Positions 21,362 through 29,688 of a stretch of DNA of 38,810 bases are shown piece after piece (within the stretch, counting starts at the first letter, position 1; each line of letters starts with the position of its first letter). Source of the stretch: Pseudomonadota bacterium (GTDB lineage Bacteria; Myxococcota_A; UBA9042; GCA-2863065); contig SXOO01000017.1 in the NCBI GenBank assembly GCA_005776725.1, positions 1 to 38,810 on the forward strand, in the 5' to 3' direction. Below the pieces are notes generated by a model. It was not told the origin of the DNA. It saw only the letters and a list, made by a program, of their open reading frames with translations, and did not search any database. Both the position numbers and the translations under genes were made by a program.

Positions 21362-21972
21362 GCCATCCCCTCGACGCGATGCGGGCACTGGAGCGGCTGC
21401 TACACGGGCTGGCGCACGACCTCTCGAACCCGCTGTCGGCTGTGATCGGATACACGCAGCTGGCGGCGATAGAGGCTGATCCCGCGCGGCGGGCGAAGTA
21501 TCTTGACGCGGTGTTGAGCCAGGCCGCCGCGATCAAGGCGAGCCTCAACGACCTGCAGCTGGCTGCGACTACGGCTCCGGCGCAGCGGGAGTCGGTGGCC
21601 CTGGGCGACGTCGTCGCGCTGGCGGCCATGGGCACCGCGGCCCGCGTGGAGGGCACGGCCAGCTTCGAGGTCAAAGGCGACCGCGACGCGCTCGTCACCG
21701 CGCTGCGCAAGCTCATCGACAACGCCGGGCCCACCGCCGTGGTCCGGGTGGTCGAAGGCGGCCTGGAGGTGCAGGACGACGGCCCAGGCTTCACCGCGGA
21801 GGCCCTGTTGCGCGGGTGCGAGCCCAGCTTCACTACGCGGCGTACGGGCAATGGTGTGGGCCTCGGCCTACCCGTGGCGCTGGCCGTGGCCGAGCGCCAT
21901 GGGGGAACGCTCGAGCTGAGCAACCGCCGGGAGGGAGGGGCGCTGGTGCGCCTCATGCTTCCTCGCCCCTGA
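21358..21972 (+). CDS. Soluble histidine kinase (HisKA plus HATPase_c)
   Basis: A 204-residue minimal histidine kinase. H-box: HGLAHDLSNPLSAVIGYTQ, with phospho-acceptor His20. N-box: LRKLIDNAGP (Asn122). G1: DDGPGF (140-145). G2: GNGVGLGLP (164-172). There is no sensor, HAMP, PAS, receiver or membrane segment, so input must come from a partner. The ATG at 21358 shares ATGA with the stop of the Ser/Thr kinase gene, which makes that kinase (with its ATPase-like module) the obvious partner. The dimerisation helix after the H-box is short but complete. No response regulator gene lies in the window. Confidence 0.88.
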
Positions 21973-22039
21973 GTCCACGCCCTGACCCTCGCGCTTCGCG
22001 GTTCTTGACGCCGCTCGGCACTCCCTCGATACCGGCCAC

Positions 22040-22591
22040 ATGCTCCGCACCGCGCTGATCCTCCTCATCCTTGCCTGCGCCTCCGCTGATGATGGCCGCG
22101 CCCAAGTGGCCCGCCAGTGGCTCGAGGCGCTGGCGAAGCGCGACGCCCAGTCGGTTTACGCGCTGGTGGACCCCGAGGTGATCCGCTCGGTGGTCTCACT
22201 GCATGGCACGCTGCGCGAGACCCGAGAGCTGATCCAGACCGAGCTGCCCAAGCCGCAGCAGAAGGCCGCCTTGGAAGCGGCCCCCCTGCCCGAAGAGGGT
22301 GGGCCCGAAGAGCTCTTCGCGGCGCTCTTCACCCGTGAAGGGGCGGCAGTGGAGCTGGGCGTGTTGGATGGGTTCTCGATGCGGCCGCGCTCGATCGAGG
22401 GCGACATGGTGACCACGCTGGGCGGGGACGTCGTCTCCCTGGTCAAGGACGAGTCGGGCGGATGGCGGGTGGCCCTGAGCTCCGAGGACAAGGGACGGCT
22501 GGCGGCGATCGTCGAGCGCGCAGAGGCCAACCGCGACCGCGTGAAGCACCTCATCGGCCGCTTCGACGAGCGACGATTCGGCAAGAAGTGA
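22040..22591 (+). CDS. Small hypothetical lipoprotein
   Basis: A 183-residue protein with a very short signal, MLRTALILLILAC, lipobox LILAC (Cys13). The mature part begins with helices (VARQWLEALAKRDAQSVYALVD) and a beta-rich middle (ELGVLDGF, MVTTLGGDVVSLVKDE, GWRVALSSED). This pattern resembles the cystatin/NTF2-like DUF4878-type lipoproteins that start with a helix and end in a curved sheet, but I am not sure. The stop overlaps the GTG of the downstream M74 endopeptidase (GTGA), so the two are translationally coupled and may act together at the cell wall. No strong ribosome-binding site precedes the ATG. Confidence 0.75.
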   Translation: MLRTALILLILACASADDGRAQVARQWLEALAKRDAQSVYALVDPEVIRSVVSLHGTLRETRELIQTELPKPQQKAALEAAPLPEEGGPEELFAALFTREGAAVELGVLDGFSMRPRSIEGDMVTTLGGDVVSLVKDESGGWRVALSSEDKGRLAAIVERAEANRDRVKHLIGRFDERRFGKK

Positions 22592-23397
22592 GCGCAACGG
22601 CTCGGCTCTGGCTCCTCGCTACTGCGAGCGTCCTCAGCGCTTGCGGTCGCCCTCCGGATCGACGTCCCTGGTTGGCAGACGCGTATAGCCCCTCGGCCAG
22701 CGCCGCGCTGACTCTGCCCGAGATCCCCACGCCACAGATCGAGCAACGGGACGGTAAAAACCGGATCGCCTTCCTGGGACCGAACGGGCGAACCTACGGG
22801 ATTCGCTGGGAGTCCGTGTCCGAGTCCGTCGGCGTTCCTAACGGGGGCGCGCTCCGGCGCGGCGCCCAGCTGCCGAAGACGGGTCCCGGGTACCGGCACG
22901 TCGGCAAGAACCCATGGGGCACGGACGAGGCGGTCACCTTCCTGCAGCTGGCGGCGTACGTCGTCCACGACATGTACCCCGACACGGTGCCGGTGGTGAT
23001 CGGCGACGTGTCTCGCGACGAGGGCGGGCACCTCCGGCCGCACAAGAGCCACCAGAGCGGCCGCGACGCCGACGTGGGGCTCTTCGCCAACAACAACAAG
23101 CCCCTGCGCGGGTTCGTGAACCTCTCGCCCTCCGAGCTCGACGTCGAGAAGACGTGGGTCTACATCGAGACGCTCCTGCGGACCGGCCAGGTGCTCTACA
23201 TCTTCCTCGACCGACGCCTTCAGCCGGCGCTCTACCGCCACGCGCGCGACCAGGGGTGGTCGGAGGCGTCACTGGACCGCGTGTTCCAGTACCCCGGCGG
23301 GCGCGAGAAGACGATCGTCCGGCACGTCGCAGGCCACGCCGATCACCTGCACGTCCGCTTCACCTGCCCCGCCGACGATCCAGAGTGCGGGGACTGA
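22588..23397 (+). CDS. Penicillin-insensitive murein endopeptidase (M74, MepA-like) lipoprotein
   Basis: A 269-residue protein with a lipoprotein signal ending VLSAC (Cys19), so it is anchored in the membrane facing peptidoglycan. The catalytic pattern of M74 is complete: PHKSHQSGRDADVG gives His155 and Asp162, and HVAGHADHLHVRF gives His250, His253 and His255. The length equals that of E. coli MepA. Expected activity is cleavage of D-Ala-meso-DAP cross-links. The GTG at 22588 is chosen because it overlaps the preceding stop and is followed at once by the signal sequence. It is a distant paralogue of the protein at 2074-3588 and lacks that protein's helical extension. Confidence 0.9.
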   Translation: MSATARLWLLATASVLSACGRPPDRRPWLADAYSPSASAALTLPEIPTPQIEQRDGKNRIAFLGPNGRTYGIRWESVSESVGVPNGGALRRGAQLPKTGPGYRHVGKNPWGTDEAVTFLQLAAYVVHDMYPDTVPVVIGDVSRDEGGHLRPHKSHQSGRDADVGLFANNNKPLRGFVNLSPSELDVEKTWVYIETLLRTGQVLYIFLDRRLQPALYRHARDQGWSEASLDRVFQYPGGREKTIVRHVAGHADHLHVRFTCPADDPECGD

Positions 23398-23447
23398 TCC
23401 GCTGCCGCGCACTTACGATTCGAGCGAGTTGTCCCGAGTTCTCGATC

Positions 23448-23969
23448 ATGAAGACTCGCCTCCGCCTCGATCCTTCCGACCGCCCCTTTCCGCTCCGGAC
23501 GCTCGTTGCCGTCGCCTGGATGGCCTCGGGCCTCATGGTCGCCCTGCTCTCCACCGTCTCGCCGGCGGACGCGGATCCCATGCAGCGGCCCGCGTTCACC
23601 GAGTCCGGATGGAGCGTGGAGCACGTGCTCTTCGCCGGGTCGCGCTCGTCGCGGACCGTCGCTGAGGCGCTGCTGGCGCATCCCGCCGACCCGCGCGCGA
23701 GGGAGAGAATCCTCTGGGTGGGCGCCGTGCCCTCGGACGTGCCTGCTCGGGCCGCCGCGCTGGGGTACGACTTCGAGGCCATTCGAGCGGACGACCAACG
23801 AGCTCACGCGGCGGGCCCACTCCTCCGGATCGCGTCGCCCGACTTGCGCGTGGTGTACCAGGGCGGCTACGCGGCTCGGCCGCGCGGCCCCGTGTTCGAC
23901 GATCGGCGCATCCTGAACGCGGTGATCGCGGGTGAGTTCGTGCGCCCGCACCCCTCGCGACCCGGCTAA
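23448..23969 (+). CDS. Hypothetical exported protein, cysteine-free thioredoxin-like candidate
   Basis: A 173-residue protein. Residues 17-43 form an N-terminal hydrophobic segment (LVAVAWMASGLMVALLSTV), which may be a signal peptide or an anchor. The remainder reads like a thioredoxin-fold protein of the RedB/TlpA kind: beta-strand EHVLFAGSRSSRTVAEALLAH where a CxxC would be expected, strand ERILWVGAVP, and PLLRIASPDLRVVYQGGY at the end of the fold. There is no cysteine in the whole protein, so it cannot be an ordinary thiol oxidoreductase. The resemblance is by eye and weak. The ATG at 23448 lies 50 bp after the M74 stop. Confidence 0.65.
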   Translation: MKTRLRLDPSDRPFPLRTLVAVAWMASGLMVALLSTVSPADADPMQRPAFTESGWSVEHVLFAGSRSSRTVAEALLAHPADPRARERILWVGAVPSDVPARAAALGYDFEAIRADDQRAHAAGPLLRIASPDLRVVYQGGYAARPRGPVFDDRRILNAVIAGEFVRPHPSRPG

Positions 23970-24077
23970 CCGCGCCCCACCGCGGCCATCGGGCGCTTGC
24001 GGACGGCGTCCCAGGCGAACACACTCCCCGGCGTGGCGCTGTCCGTGGCGGCGGAGCGCGCCCGAGCTGGGGGCCTT

Positions 24078-25763
24078 ATGCGTTCGATCCTCGTGATGTT
24101 GCTGGCGTGTGCCGGGATGCAGGCGTGTGCGGATGGCTCGTCGCCGGGCGCAGAACCGGACGCGGAAAGCGCGGGCGAAGCGGACGTCGCGGTCGCGCCA
24201 GACGACGCTGAGGGGCCCGCCGACACTCCCGAAGCTCCCGACCTCAACCCCCCCGACCTGACCGATCCCACAGACACCTCGAAGCCCGCGACCGAGCCCC
24301 TCTGCGGGCAGGATCGCACGGCTGCGAACGTGGCCTCGCTGCGGTTCCTGGGCCTCGAGACCGCCGTCAGCGTGGTGGCTGGCACCATCGGCGAGAAGGT
24401 CGAGCGCAATCCGGGCGAGTGGTACGTGCCGCTGTTGGTCGAGACCGTCTACTACGGGTGGACCTTCCTCGTCGGCTCCGAGTCTCGAATCCCGCTCCCG
24501 AAGGGCATGGACCTCCCCGCCGGGTCGCGGGTGGTCGTGGGGCTCTCGCAGAACCACCCCGCGATCTGGGACATCGGTGGACCGTCATACTGGAGCAACG
24601 TCACGGCCATGATGCCCCTGAGCGACGCGCCCGCCGCGGGTCTCGGGTGGCGCGACGCGCCGCTGGTGGCGGTGGTGAAGATCACCGCCCTCGACTCCCA
24701 TCGGGCCACGTTCGAGGTGGTCACGAAGGTGCGTGGCGAGTGGCCGGTCACCACTTTTCAGGACAACTGGTACGCCGAGTGGGGCGCGGCGTATCCAGCC
24801 CCGGACGCGAACTTCCACTACCTCGCCTCCGTCAGTGAGCTCGGCCAATACCCCGCACCCGGCGGCGGGATCACGTACCTAGGGAGCATCCTCGACTTCC
24901 GCCCGTCGTCGGACGAGCTGGTGGCGCGTGCCAGCGCGGGCGTGCCCAAGACGGACCTCGCGGCGCTCGTGGAGGAGCGGGATCAGCTGCATCGGGCCTG
25001 GCGCCTGAAGCGCTCCAAGAACGTGGTGACTGGGCGCGTGACGGGCCTCGCCTCCGAATGCTGCACGGGCGCGGGGGGCACCTACATTCGGTACGACCGC
25101 ACCGAGGTGCTCGCAGGAGACGCCCCGCCGAGCTTCGTACTCGGGGGGCACGGCTACTACGGCACCGAAGCGTGTGGCGATGACTATCTCGTCGCCCCGT
25201 CCGCGTGGAGCGAGGGGCCGTTGATGGGCGAGCCCTTCAGCTGCGAAGTGCACGACGGGCCAGACTCCATGATCCCGTGGGAGCTGCAGCTCCCCGCGAC
25301 CGCGGACGTCGTCGCGGAGGTCAAGGCCTGGCTCGCCGGAGCGCCCCCGCTGCTTCAGCTCCATCCCGAGGGGGCGGCGTTGCCGGGCGCCGAGCCCGCC
25401 GCTGACTTGCCCTGGGCCCGGATCCGCGACGCGTCGGACGCCTTCTCGATGGCAACCCACATCTCCCTAATCGTCGTGAAGGCCGTGGACGCCGTCGACG
25501 GAGGCCACCGCGTCACGCTGGAGACCACCTGGAGCCCCTACGAGTACGACCACCTGGTCCGCTACACCGTGTCGCTGGCGTTCAAGTGCGGAGACGAGCG
25601 GCTGTTGGAGGTGGGGAGCCGCTGGCTGGCACCGGTGGTGATGCTGGACCCCACGTTCCAGGGGACCCCGGACCCGGAGCAGGCGTTCATCATCCCCGGA
25701 GCGCTGGTGCCCGAGTGGGCACTGTCGGACCAGCTTCGTAACACGCTCGAACAGCGGCTTTGA
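24078..25763 (+). CDS. Large hypothetical lipoprotein
   Basis: A 561-residue protein. The ATG at 24078 is chosen because it starts directly with a lipoprotein signal (MRSILVMLLACAGMQAC; candidate lipidated Cys11 or Cys18). A 60-residue Asp/Pro/Glu-rich linker follows. The mature region seems to contain two or three repeats of a beta-rich unit starting with phrases such as ETAVSVVAGTIGEK, SKNVVTGRVTG and THISLIVVKAVD. Each is followed by VxxxxxG or a Cys-containing strand, resembling the OB/tissue-inhibitor-like beta barrels seen in secreted proteins of this group. That is a guess. There is no catalytic motif. It converges with the calpain-type gene. Confidence 0.75.
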   Translation: MRSILVMLLACAGMQACADGSSPGAEPDAESAGEADVAVAPDDAEGPADTPEAPDLNPPDLTDPTDTSKPATEPLCGQDRTAANVASLRFLGLETAVSVVAGTIGEKVERNPGEWYVPLLVETVYYGWTFLVGSESRIPLPKGMDLPAGSRVVVGLSQNHPAIWDIGGPSYWSNVTAMMPLSDAPAAGLGWRDAPLVAVVKITALDSHRATFEVVTKVRGEWPVTTFQDNWYAEWGAAYPAPDANFHYLASVSELGQYPAPGGGITYLGSILDFRPSSDELVARASAGVPKTDLAALVEERDQLHRAWRLKRSKNVVTGRVTGLASECCTGAGGTYIRYDRTEVLAGDAPPSFVLGGHGYYGTEACGDDYLVAPSAWSEGPLMGEPFSCEVHDGPDSMIPWELQLPATADVVAEVKAWLAGAPPLLQLHPEGAALPGAEPAADLPWARIRDASDAFSMATHISLIVVKAVDAVDGGHRVTLETTWSPYEYDHLVRYTVSLAFKCGDERLLEVGSRWLAPVVMLDPTFQGTPDPEQAFIIPGALVPEWALSDQLRNTLEQRL

Positions 25764-25832
25764 CCCGGCAGAGCGGGACGCTTCCACGGCCTGGATGTCC
25801 CCGGTGTCTTAGGAGCTCCCGTGACCGACGCC

Positions 25833-27053
25833 TCAGACCTTGATGGTGCCGCAGCCCAGGAAGTAGGTCTTGAAGTCGGCGATCGGGAGGCCGAGCACAT
25901 GGCTCTTGCCCCAGGGGTTCATCACGTCCAGCTTCCGGCCGCCCGTGTCTACTCCCTCGATCGAGTACGCGTGGGAGACGCCGCCCGATGAGTCCGGGAT
26001 GCCATGCGGCGGGTTCTTCAGCCCTTGCCGCGTGGAGGTGAACACGGGCTGGGCCGGGAGAGCGGCGTTCACATACGCGAGCAGCTGGTCCTCGGTGCTC
26101 TTGTCGCAATACACATACCCCTTGTCATACTCCGCCCCCTTGCCCGTGATCGCCTCGATCGCGTCCTGGTTGCTCCCGCCGACCTTGTCGTAGCCCCCCC
26201 GGATGGACGCGTACGCCTTCTCCATCACCAATACCCAGAGCTCCGGCTCGAGCTTGTCATACTGCGCATACGTGGGTGAGCCGGCCGCTGCCGACGGCAT
26301 ATTGTGGGTCACCTCCACGGTCTGTGGCTTCCCGTCCTTGAACAGCGTCACGGCATATCGGCCGGCGCCAGCCGGCTTGACGGTCTTCTGGATGAGCGCG
26401 GGGTTGGCCCGCACCAGCGCACGCAGGGACGCCAGGAAGGTGCAGTCTCCCAGCGCCCCCTGCCTCACGTCGTTCGGCGACAGGGCATGGGCGTCGCCGG
26501 CGCCCTTCACCGCCAGCTCAGCGCCGGGGGGTGGCTCGGCGTACGTCGTCGCGCGGTCCACCGCCGCGGGGTTGGCGGCGTCTCCCGTATTCGCCAGGGT
26601 GGGTTCGGCCGTCTTCGAGGTCGTCGGCAAGGCCTTGAAGTCCGTCCGGGCGTCCAGGTTTGTTCCGAGGATGTTGCAGTACTGCGGCATCTCCCCGCCG
26701 CCGCTGAGCTGGACCTTCGCGAGCACGGTGAACCAACCCGACGCGTGCGCCTTGTTGATGTCTACGAGGTCACCCACGGCCGCCGTGCCCATCGCCTCGA
26801 GGTCTAGCGTGGAGGCGGTGTTGTAGACCGTGACCCGCGCGTCGTTGCCGATGATCTTGCCCTTGCGCTGCGGCGATCCCGCGGGCCTGCCGCCCCGGAC
26901 CGAGGCTCCCCCCGCCTTCTGTGTCGCCGGCGACAGCGCCGCAGACTGCTGGGCGTATCCCGACGGACCCGCGCCCGACCGGCCGGCCTCCGGAGTGGCC
27001 GGGGTGGCGTTGGACGGAGAGGCGGTCAGCTTGGAAAGGAGGGAGCCGAGCAT
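25833..27053 (-). CDS. Calpain-family (C2) cysteine protease
   Basis: A 406-residue protein. The N-terminal 65 residues are Ser/Pro/Ala/Gly-rich and disordered. Residues 66-135 are a small beta domain (IIGNDARVTVYN, GDLVDINKA, GWFTVLAKVQL) resembling an SH3-like or LysM-like fold. The calpain catalytic core spans about 195-400: VRQGALGDCTFLASL with Cys204, GVSHAYSIEGVD with His361, and LDVMNPWGKS with Asn379, a complete triad. There is no classical signal peptide. Calpains are rare in bacteria, and here the enzyme could be secreted as an effector or act inside the cell. The ATG at 27053 has AGGAG eight bases upstream; the longer frame to 27341 is Arg-rich non-coding sequence. Confidence 0.86.
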   Translation of the reverse strand: MLGSLLSKLTASPSNATPATPEAGRSGAGPSGYAQQSAALSPATQKAGGASVRGGRPAGSPQRKGKIIGNDARVTVYNTASTLDLEAMGTAAVGDLVDINKAHASGWFTVLAKVQLSGGGEMPQYCNILGTNLDARTDFKALPTTSKTAEPTLANTGDAANPAAVDRATTYAEPPPGAELAVKGAGDAHALSPNDVRQGALGDCTFLASLRALVRANPALIQKTVKPAGAGRYAVTLFKDGKPQTVEVTHNMPSAAAGSPTYAQYDKLEPELWVLVMEKAYASIRGGYDKVGGSNQDAIEAITGKGAEYDKGYVYCDKSTEDQLLAYVNAALPAQPVFTSTRQGLKNPPHGIPDSSGGVSHAYSIEGVDTGGRKLDVMNPWGKSHVLGLPIADFKTYFLGCGTIKV

Positions 27054-27202
27054 GGGAGATCTCCTCGAGACCCGGGGCGCAGCGGCTGCGGGTTTGGGTC
27101 TCCGTGGGCTGCCCCTAGAGCACGCAGCGTGCCGACCCGCTGTACGCGCCGTGATCGCGAACCTGACACGGGCTTGAGCCCTGGCGTACCGGGCGGCGAG
27201 GC

Positions 27203-27227
27203 GTGCGAACTTGTGCGGGGTTGTGCG
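27203..27227 (+). repeat. Three helically phased GTGCG units between divergent genes
   Basis: GTGCG occurs at 27203-27207, 27213-27217 and 27223-27227, exactly 10 bp apart. The last two copies share the longer core TTGTGCG. They sit in the 301-bp gap between the calpain gene (minus) and the lipoprotein gene (plus), a natural operator position. The regulator is unknown. The rest of the gap shows no gene. Confidence 0.4.
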
Positions 27228-27354
27228 CACAGTCTCTGCCTCCGGCTGTTGTGGGCTCCCCGCGGCGCGTTCTCGCGGTGACCTCGGGTGCCCCACCTTC
27301 CCGACTTCGCGCGGGTGCGGTAGACGGGGGGCTCGACTCACGGAGGGTCGCCCG

Positions 27355-27816
27355 ATGCATCGCTATGTCCTGTTCTCTCTGTTGTTCGCTGGCTGCGCCA
27401 CCCTGTCGGGGGCTGGGACACGCGGCTTCACGGCCGCCGACCACGAGGCCTTCGCCGAGTGCGAGTTCGAGTCTCGCGACGACGCCCACACGTGGCGCTG
27501 CGCCGGACAGCGACTCGTGGACGGGCGCCTCGGCGTCAGCGGCGCAACATTGGAAGACCACCTCAACGTGCTCGCTCGTGCGCACCCGAACCTCTCACGC
27601 CCCGAGTTCTCGAAGACGGACGTGAACGAATTCGAGGGCGAGCCCGTTCGACTCACCATGCTGGGCTACTCCGATGGACTGGCGCTCGCGGTGGTGGAGC
27701 AGGGGGGGCGCGGGCGCTCCCTCACGTGTGCCATGCCGGGCGCGCCAGCGTCGATCACGTCCGAGCTGGTCACCTGGTGCAAGCCGCGGATGAGCGCCGT
27801 GTGGCGCAGCCTCTGA
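27355..27816 (+). CDS. Small hypothetical lipoprotein
   Basis: A 153-residue protein with signal MHRYVLFSLLFAGC, lipobox LFAGC (Cys14). The mature protein has four further cysteines (at ECEF, WRCAG, LTCAMP and TWCKP) that could form two disulfides in the periplasm. It includes a strand-rich middle, EPVRLTMLGYSDGLALAVVEQ. No family is recognised. The ATG at 27355 is preferred because GGAGGG lies ten bases upstream and the signal peptide follows directly. It is divergent from the calpain gene and 36 bp upstream of the next, similarly oriented gene. Confidence 0.75.
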   Translation: MHRYVLFSLLFAGCATLSGAGTRGFTAADHEAFAECEFESRDDAHTWRCAGQRLVDGRLGVSGATLEDHLNVLARAHPNLSRPEFSKTDVNEFEGEPVRLTMLGYSDGLALAVVEQGGRGRSLTCAMPGAPASITSELVTWCKPRMSAVWRSL

Positions 27817-27852
27817 GCCGCCGCGCTGCCCCGCGTCGAGACGGAGATCGCA

Positions 27853-28632
27853 TTGAAACGCCGTGAGTTCCTGGTCCTGTCGCTGTTCGCTCCGCTCGCC
27901 TCTCGCGCGGGTCTCTTGGATTGCCCGAAGCCCGAGCAGCGGCGCCAGGTCGTGCGCGCGGGGCTCGCGGCAGCGAAGGCTGCTGGCAAGCCGCTCCTGG
28001 TGTTGGTCGCGCCACGAGACGGGGCCTGGATTCGGGGACACGCGCTCGGACAGTGGCTGAACCACGGTGGTGACTCCGCGCTCGCCGACGTGGCCCAGGT
28101 CCACGTCATCGTGGCCCGCACCGAGGACGTTCGGGCAGAGCGCCCCAGCCTCCCTGCTGGCACCGATCCCACGCTCTGGTTCCTCTGGGGGGAAGACAGC
28201 ACCCCCCTCCAGGTGACGCTGCAGCATGCAGACTCGGATCGCAGGCGTGGCACGGACGCGGATCCCTCGATCGACCGGAACATCAAGGCGTTGCGGGACG
28301 CCCTCCGCATCGCCCTCGGGGCCACTCGCGAGGGTCGCGTGGCGGCTTGCCGGCCCCTCCCGGCACCGGCGGCTCGCCTCACACCACAAGAGGTCGATGC
28401 CCACGCGGCGCGCCTCGCGGACCAGCCGGACATGGTCGCGCGGCTGGCCGCGGCGGCCCGTCAGCGCGTGGTGTCGGCGCCGATCCCCGGCAGCTACTGG
28501 GCCACGGGCCACGGTTGCGGCGAGGTCGTGGAAGGGGTGCCGCACGAGGAGCAACAGCTCGTGAAGTGCGGCATGGGCTTCGTGCCCGAGCGCAGTCGGC
28601 GCTTCGTCCGCTTCTTCGCCTGCGAGGTCTGA
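27853..28632 (+). CDS. Hypothetical exported protein with Tat-like signal
   Basis: A 259-residue protein that starts with TTG at 27853; GGAG at 27843-27846 supports it. The N-terminus MKRREFLVLSLFAPLASRAG has a twin-arginine motif (KRREFL) and a short hydrophobic stretch, a plausible Tat signal. The following region (AAGKPLLVLVAPRDGAW) has the layout of a thioredoxin-type first strand, but no CxxC is present. The middle is rich in Arg/Asp, and the C-terminal part contains three cysteines (HGCGEVV, VKCGMGF, FACEV). Function unknown. The run of lipoprotein, Tat-like protein and DUF2293 gene on one strand may be a loose operon. Confidence 0.7.
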   Translation: MKRREFLVLSLFAPLASRAGLLDCPKPEQRRQVVRAGLAAAKAAGKPLLVLVAPRDGAWIRGHALGQWLNHGGDSALADVAQVHVIVARTEDVRAERPSLPAGTDPTLWFLWGEDSTPLQVTLQHADSDRRRGTDADPSIDRNIKALRDALRIALGATREGRVAACRPLPAPAARLTPQEVDAHAARLADQPDMVARLAAAARQRVVSAPIPGSYWATGHGCGEVVEGVPHEEQQLVKCGMGFVPERSRRFVRFFACEV

Positions 28633-28773
28633 CGCCCGCCGCGCCAGAACAGGTCGCTTGCTTGGCATGCTGGACGGGTCCCGGTGCGGAAGCGCGGCGC
28701 TCGGTCCCAAGGGGACGCTGCTCAACCCCGCAGGTCTTTGTGCGCGGCACCTCCAGGCAGTAGGTTCGGCGCC

Positions 28774-29688
28774 ATGGCCGAGTCCCTCACCGTTCAAGCC
28801 ACGCGCGACCCCAGGGTCTACACCACCGAGGCTGGCGAGCGCCTCACGCTCCCGGCCGGCTGGGTGGTGCTCCCGCCCGGCGACGCCGGCCTCACCCGCC
28901 GGGTCAAAGCCAGCACCGCCACCTGGACCATCGAGGAGAAACGCGGGCGGAAGGTGTTCGGCCGGGGCGTGGCAGCGGACGCGGCAGTGATCGAACGACA
29001 CCGCGCCACGTTGGCGTCCGAGCGAGAAGACCCGTCTTACGCGCGCAAGCTCGAGCAGGGGCGTGCGCGCCGCGAGCGCGAGCAGGTGGCGTACGTGGAG
29101 GACTTCACGGGCGCGATCCTCGACTTCCTGCGGTTCGCGCCCGCCTGGACGGCGCACAGCGAGAAGATGGCGCGGGCGGTCGCCGCCCACGCCACGCCCG
29201 TGGGCTCCGGCACGGTGGCGCGCACCGAGCGAATCCCCATCGAGGAGCGCGCCAGCGCGGCCGTGATCGCGTGGATGCGGCACCAGACCACCGCCTACGA
29301 CGACATGTCGATCCCGAGGGTGGCCGGGCTCCGGCGCGAGGTGCGGCGCGAGCTCGCGGCGAGATCGCGCAAAATGCTGGACCTGCACCGCCGGCCGGAG
29401 CCCCACGCCGCGGCCGGGTGTGCGCTTTGCACTGCCCTGGCCGCCGCGCCCACGCCGTCCGGTGGCCCGGCCGAGCCCCCGAAGGTCGCCGCAGCGCCGG
29501 TGGCGTGGACTCCCTCCGCGTCGAGCCGTCCCGCTGAGCGCCGCCCCGAGGCCTCGCCTCAGCCCGGTCCGGCGACCCGGCCGGTGGGCCCGGCCCCGGC
29601 GGGATCGACGGCGGCGCGAGGCTCGTTCACTCGCCCGGCGCCTCCAGCGCCGCCCACGGGCAAGCCGAAAGGCTCCTGGACACGCTGA
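28774..29688 (+). CDS. DUF2293 domain protein
   Basis: A 304-residue, probably cytoplasmic protein. The N-terminal 60 residues are beta-rich (TVQATRDPRVYTTEAGERLTLP). A central basic, helical stretch includes the DUF2293 signature SAAVIAWMRHQTTAYDDM followed by IPRVAGLRREVRRELAARSR (about 160-200), as found in standalone bacterial DUF2293 proteins. A CALC motif follows, and the last 80 residues are a Pro/Ala/Ser/Arg-rich disordered tail. The molecular role of DUF2293 is not known to me; its basic surface hints at nucleic-acid binding. The ATG at 28774 is chosen over an upstream start at 28684 because the latter region looks non-coding. No strong ribosome-binding site is seen. Confidence 0.8.
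   Translation: MAESLTVQATRDPRVYTTEAGERLTLPAGWVVLPPGDAGLTRRVKASTATWTIEEKRGRKVFGRGVAADAAVIERHRATLASEREDPSYARKLEQGRARREREQVAYVEDFTGAILDFLRFAPAWTAHSEKMARAVAAHATPVGSGTVARTERIPIEERASAAVIAWMRHQTTAYDDMSIPRVAGLRREVRRELAARSRKMLDLHRRPEPHAAAGCALCTALAAAPTPSGGPAEPPKVAAAPVAWTPSASSRPAERRPEASPQPGPATRPVGPAPAGSTAARGSFTRPAPPAPPTGKPKGSWTR

Noticed and set aside
27054..27341. N-terminal extension of the calpain frame
   Set aside because: Arg/Pro-rich and without domain structure; the ATG at 27053 has a good ribosome-binding site.
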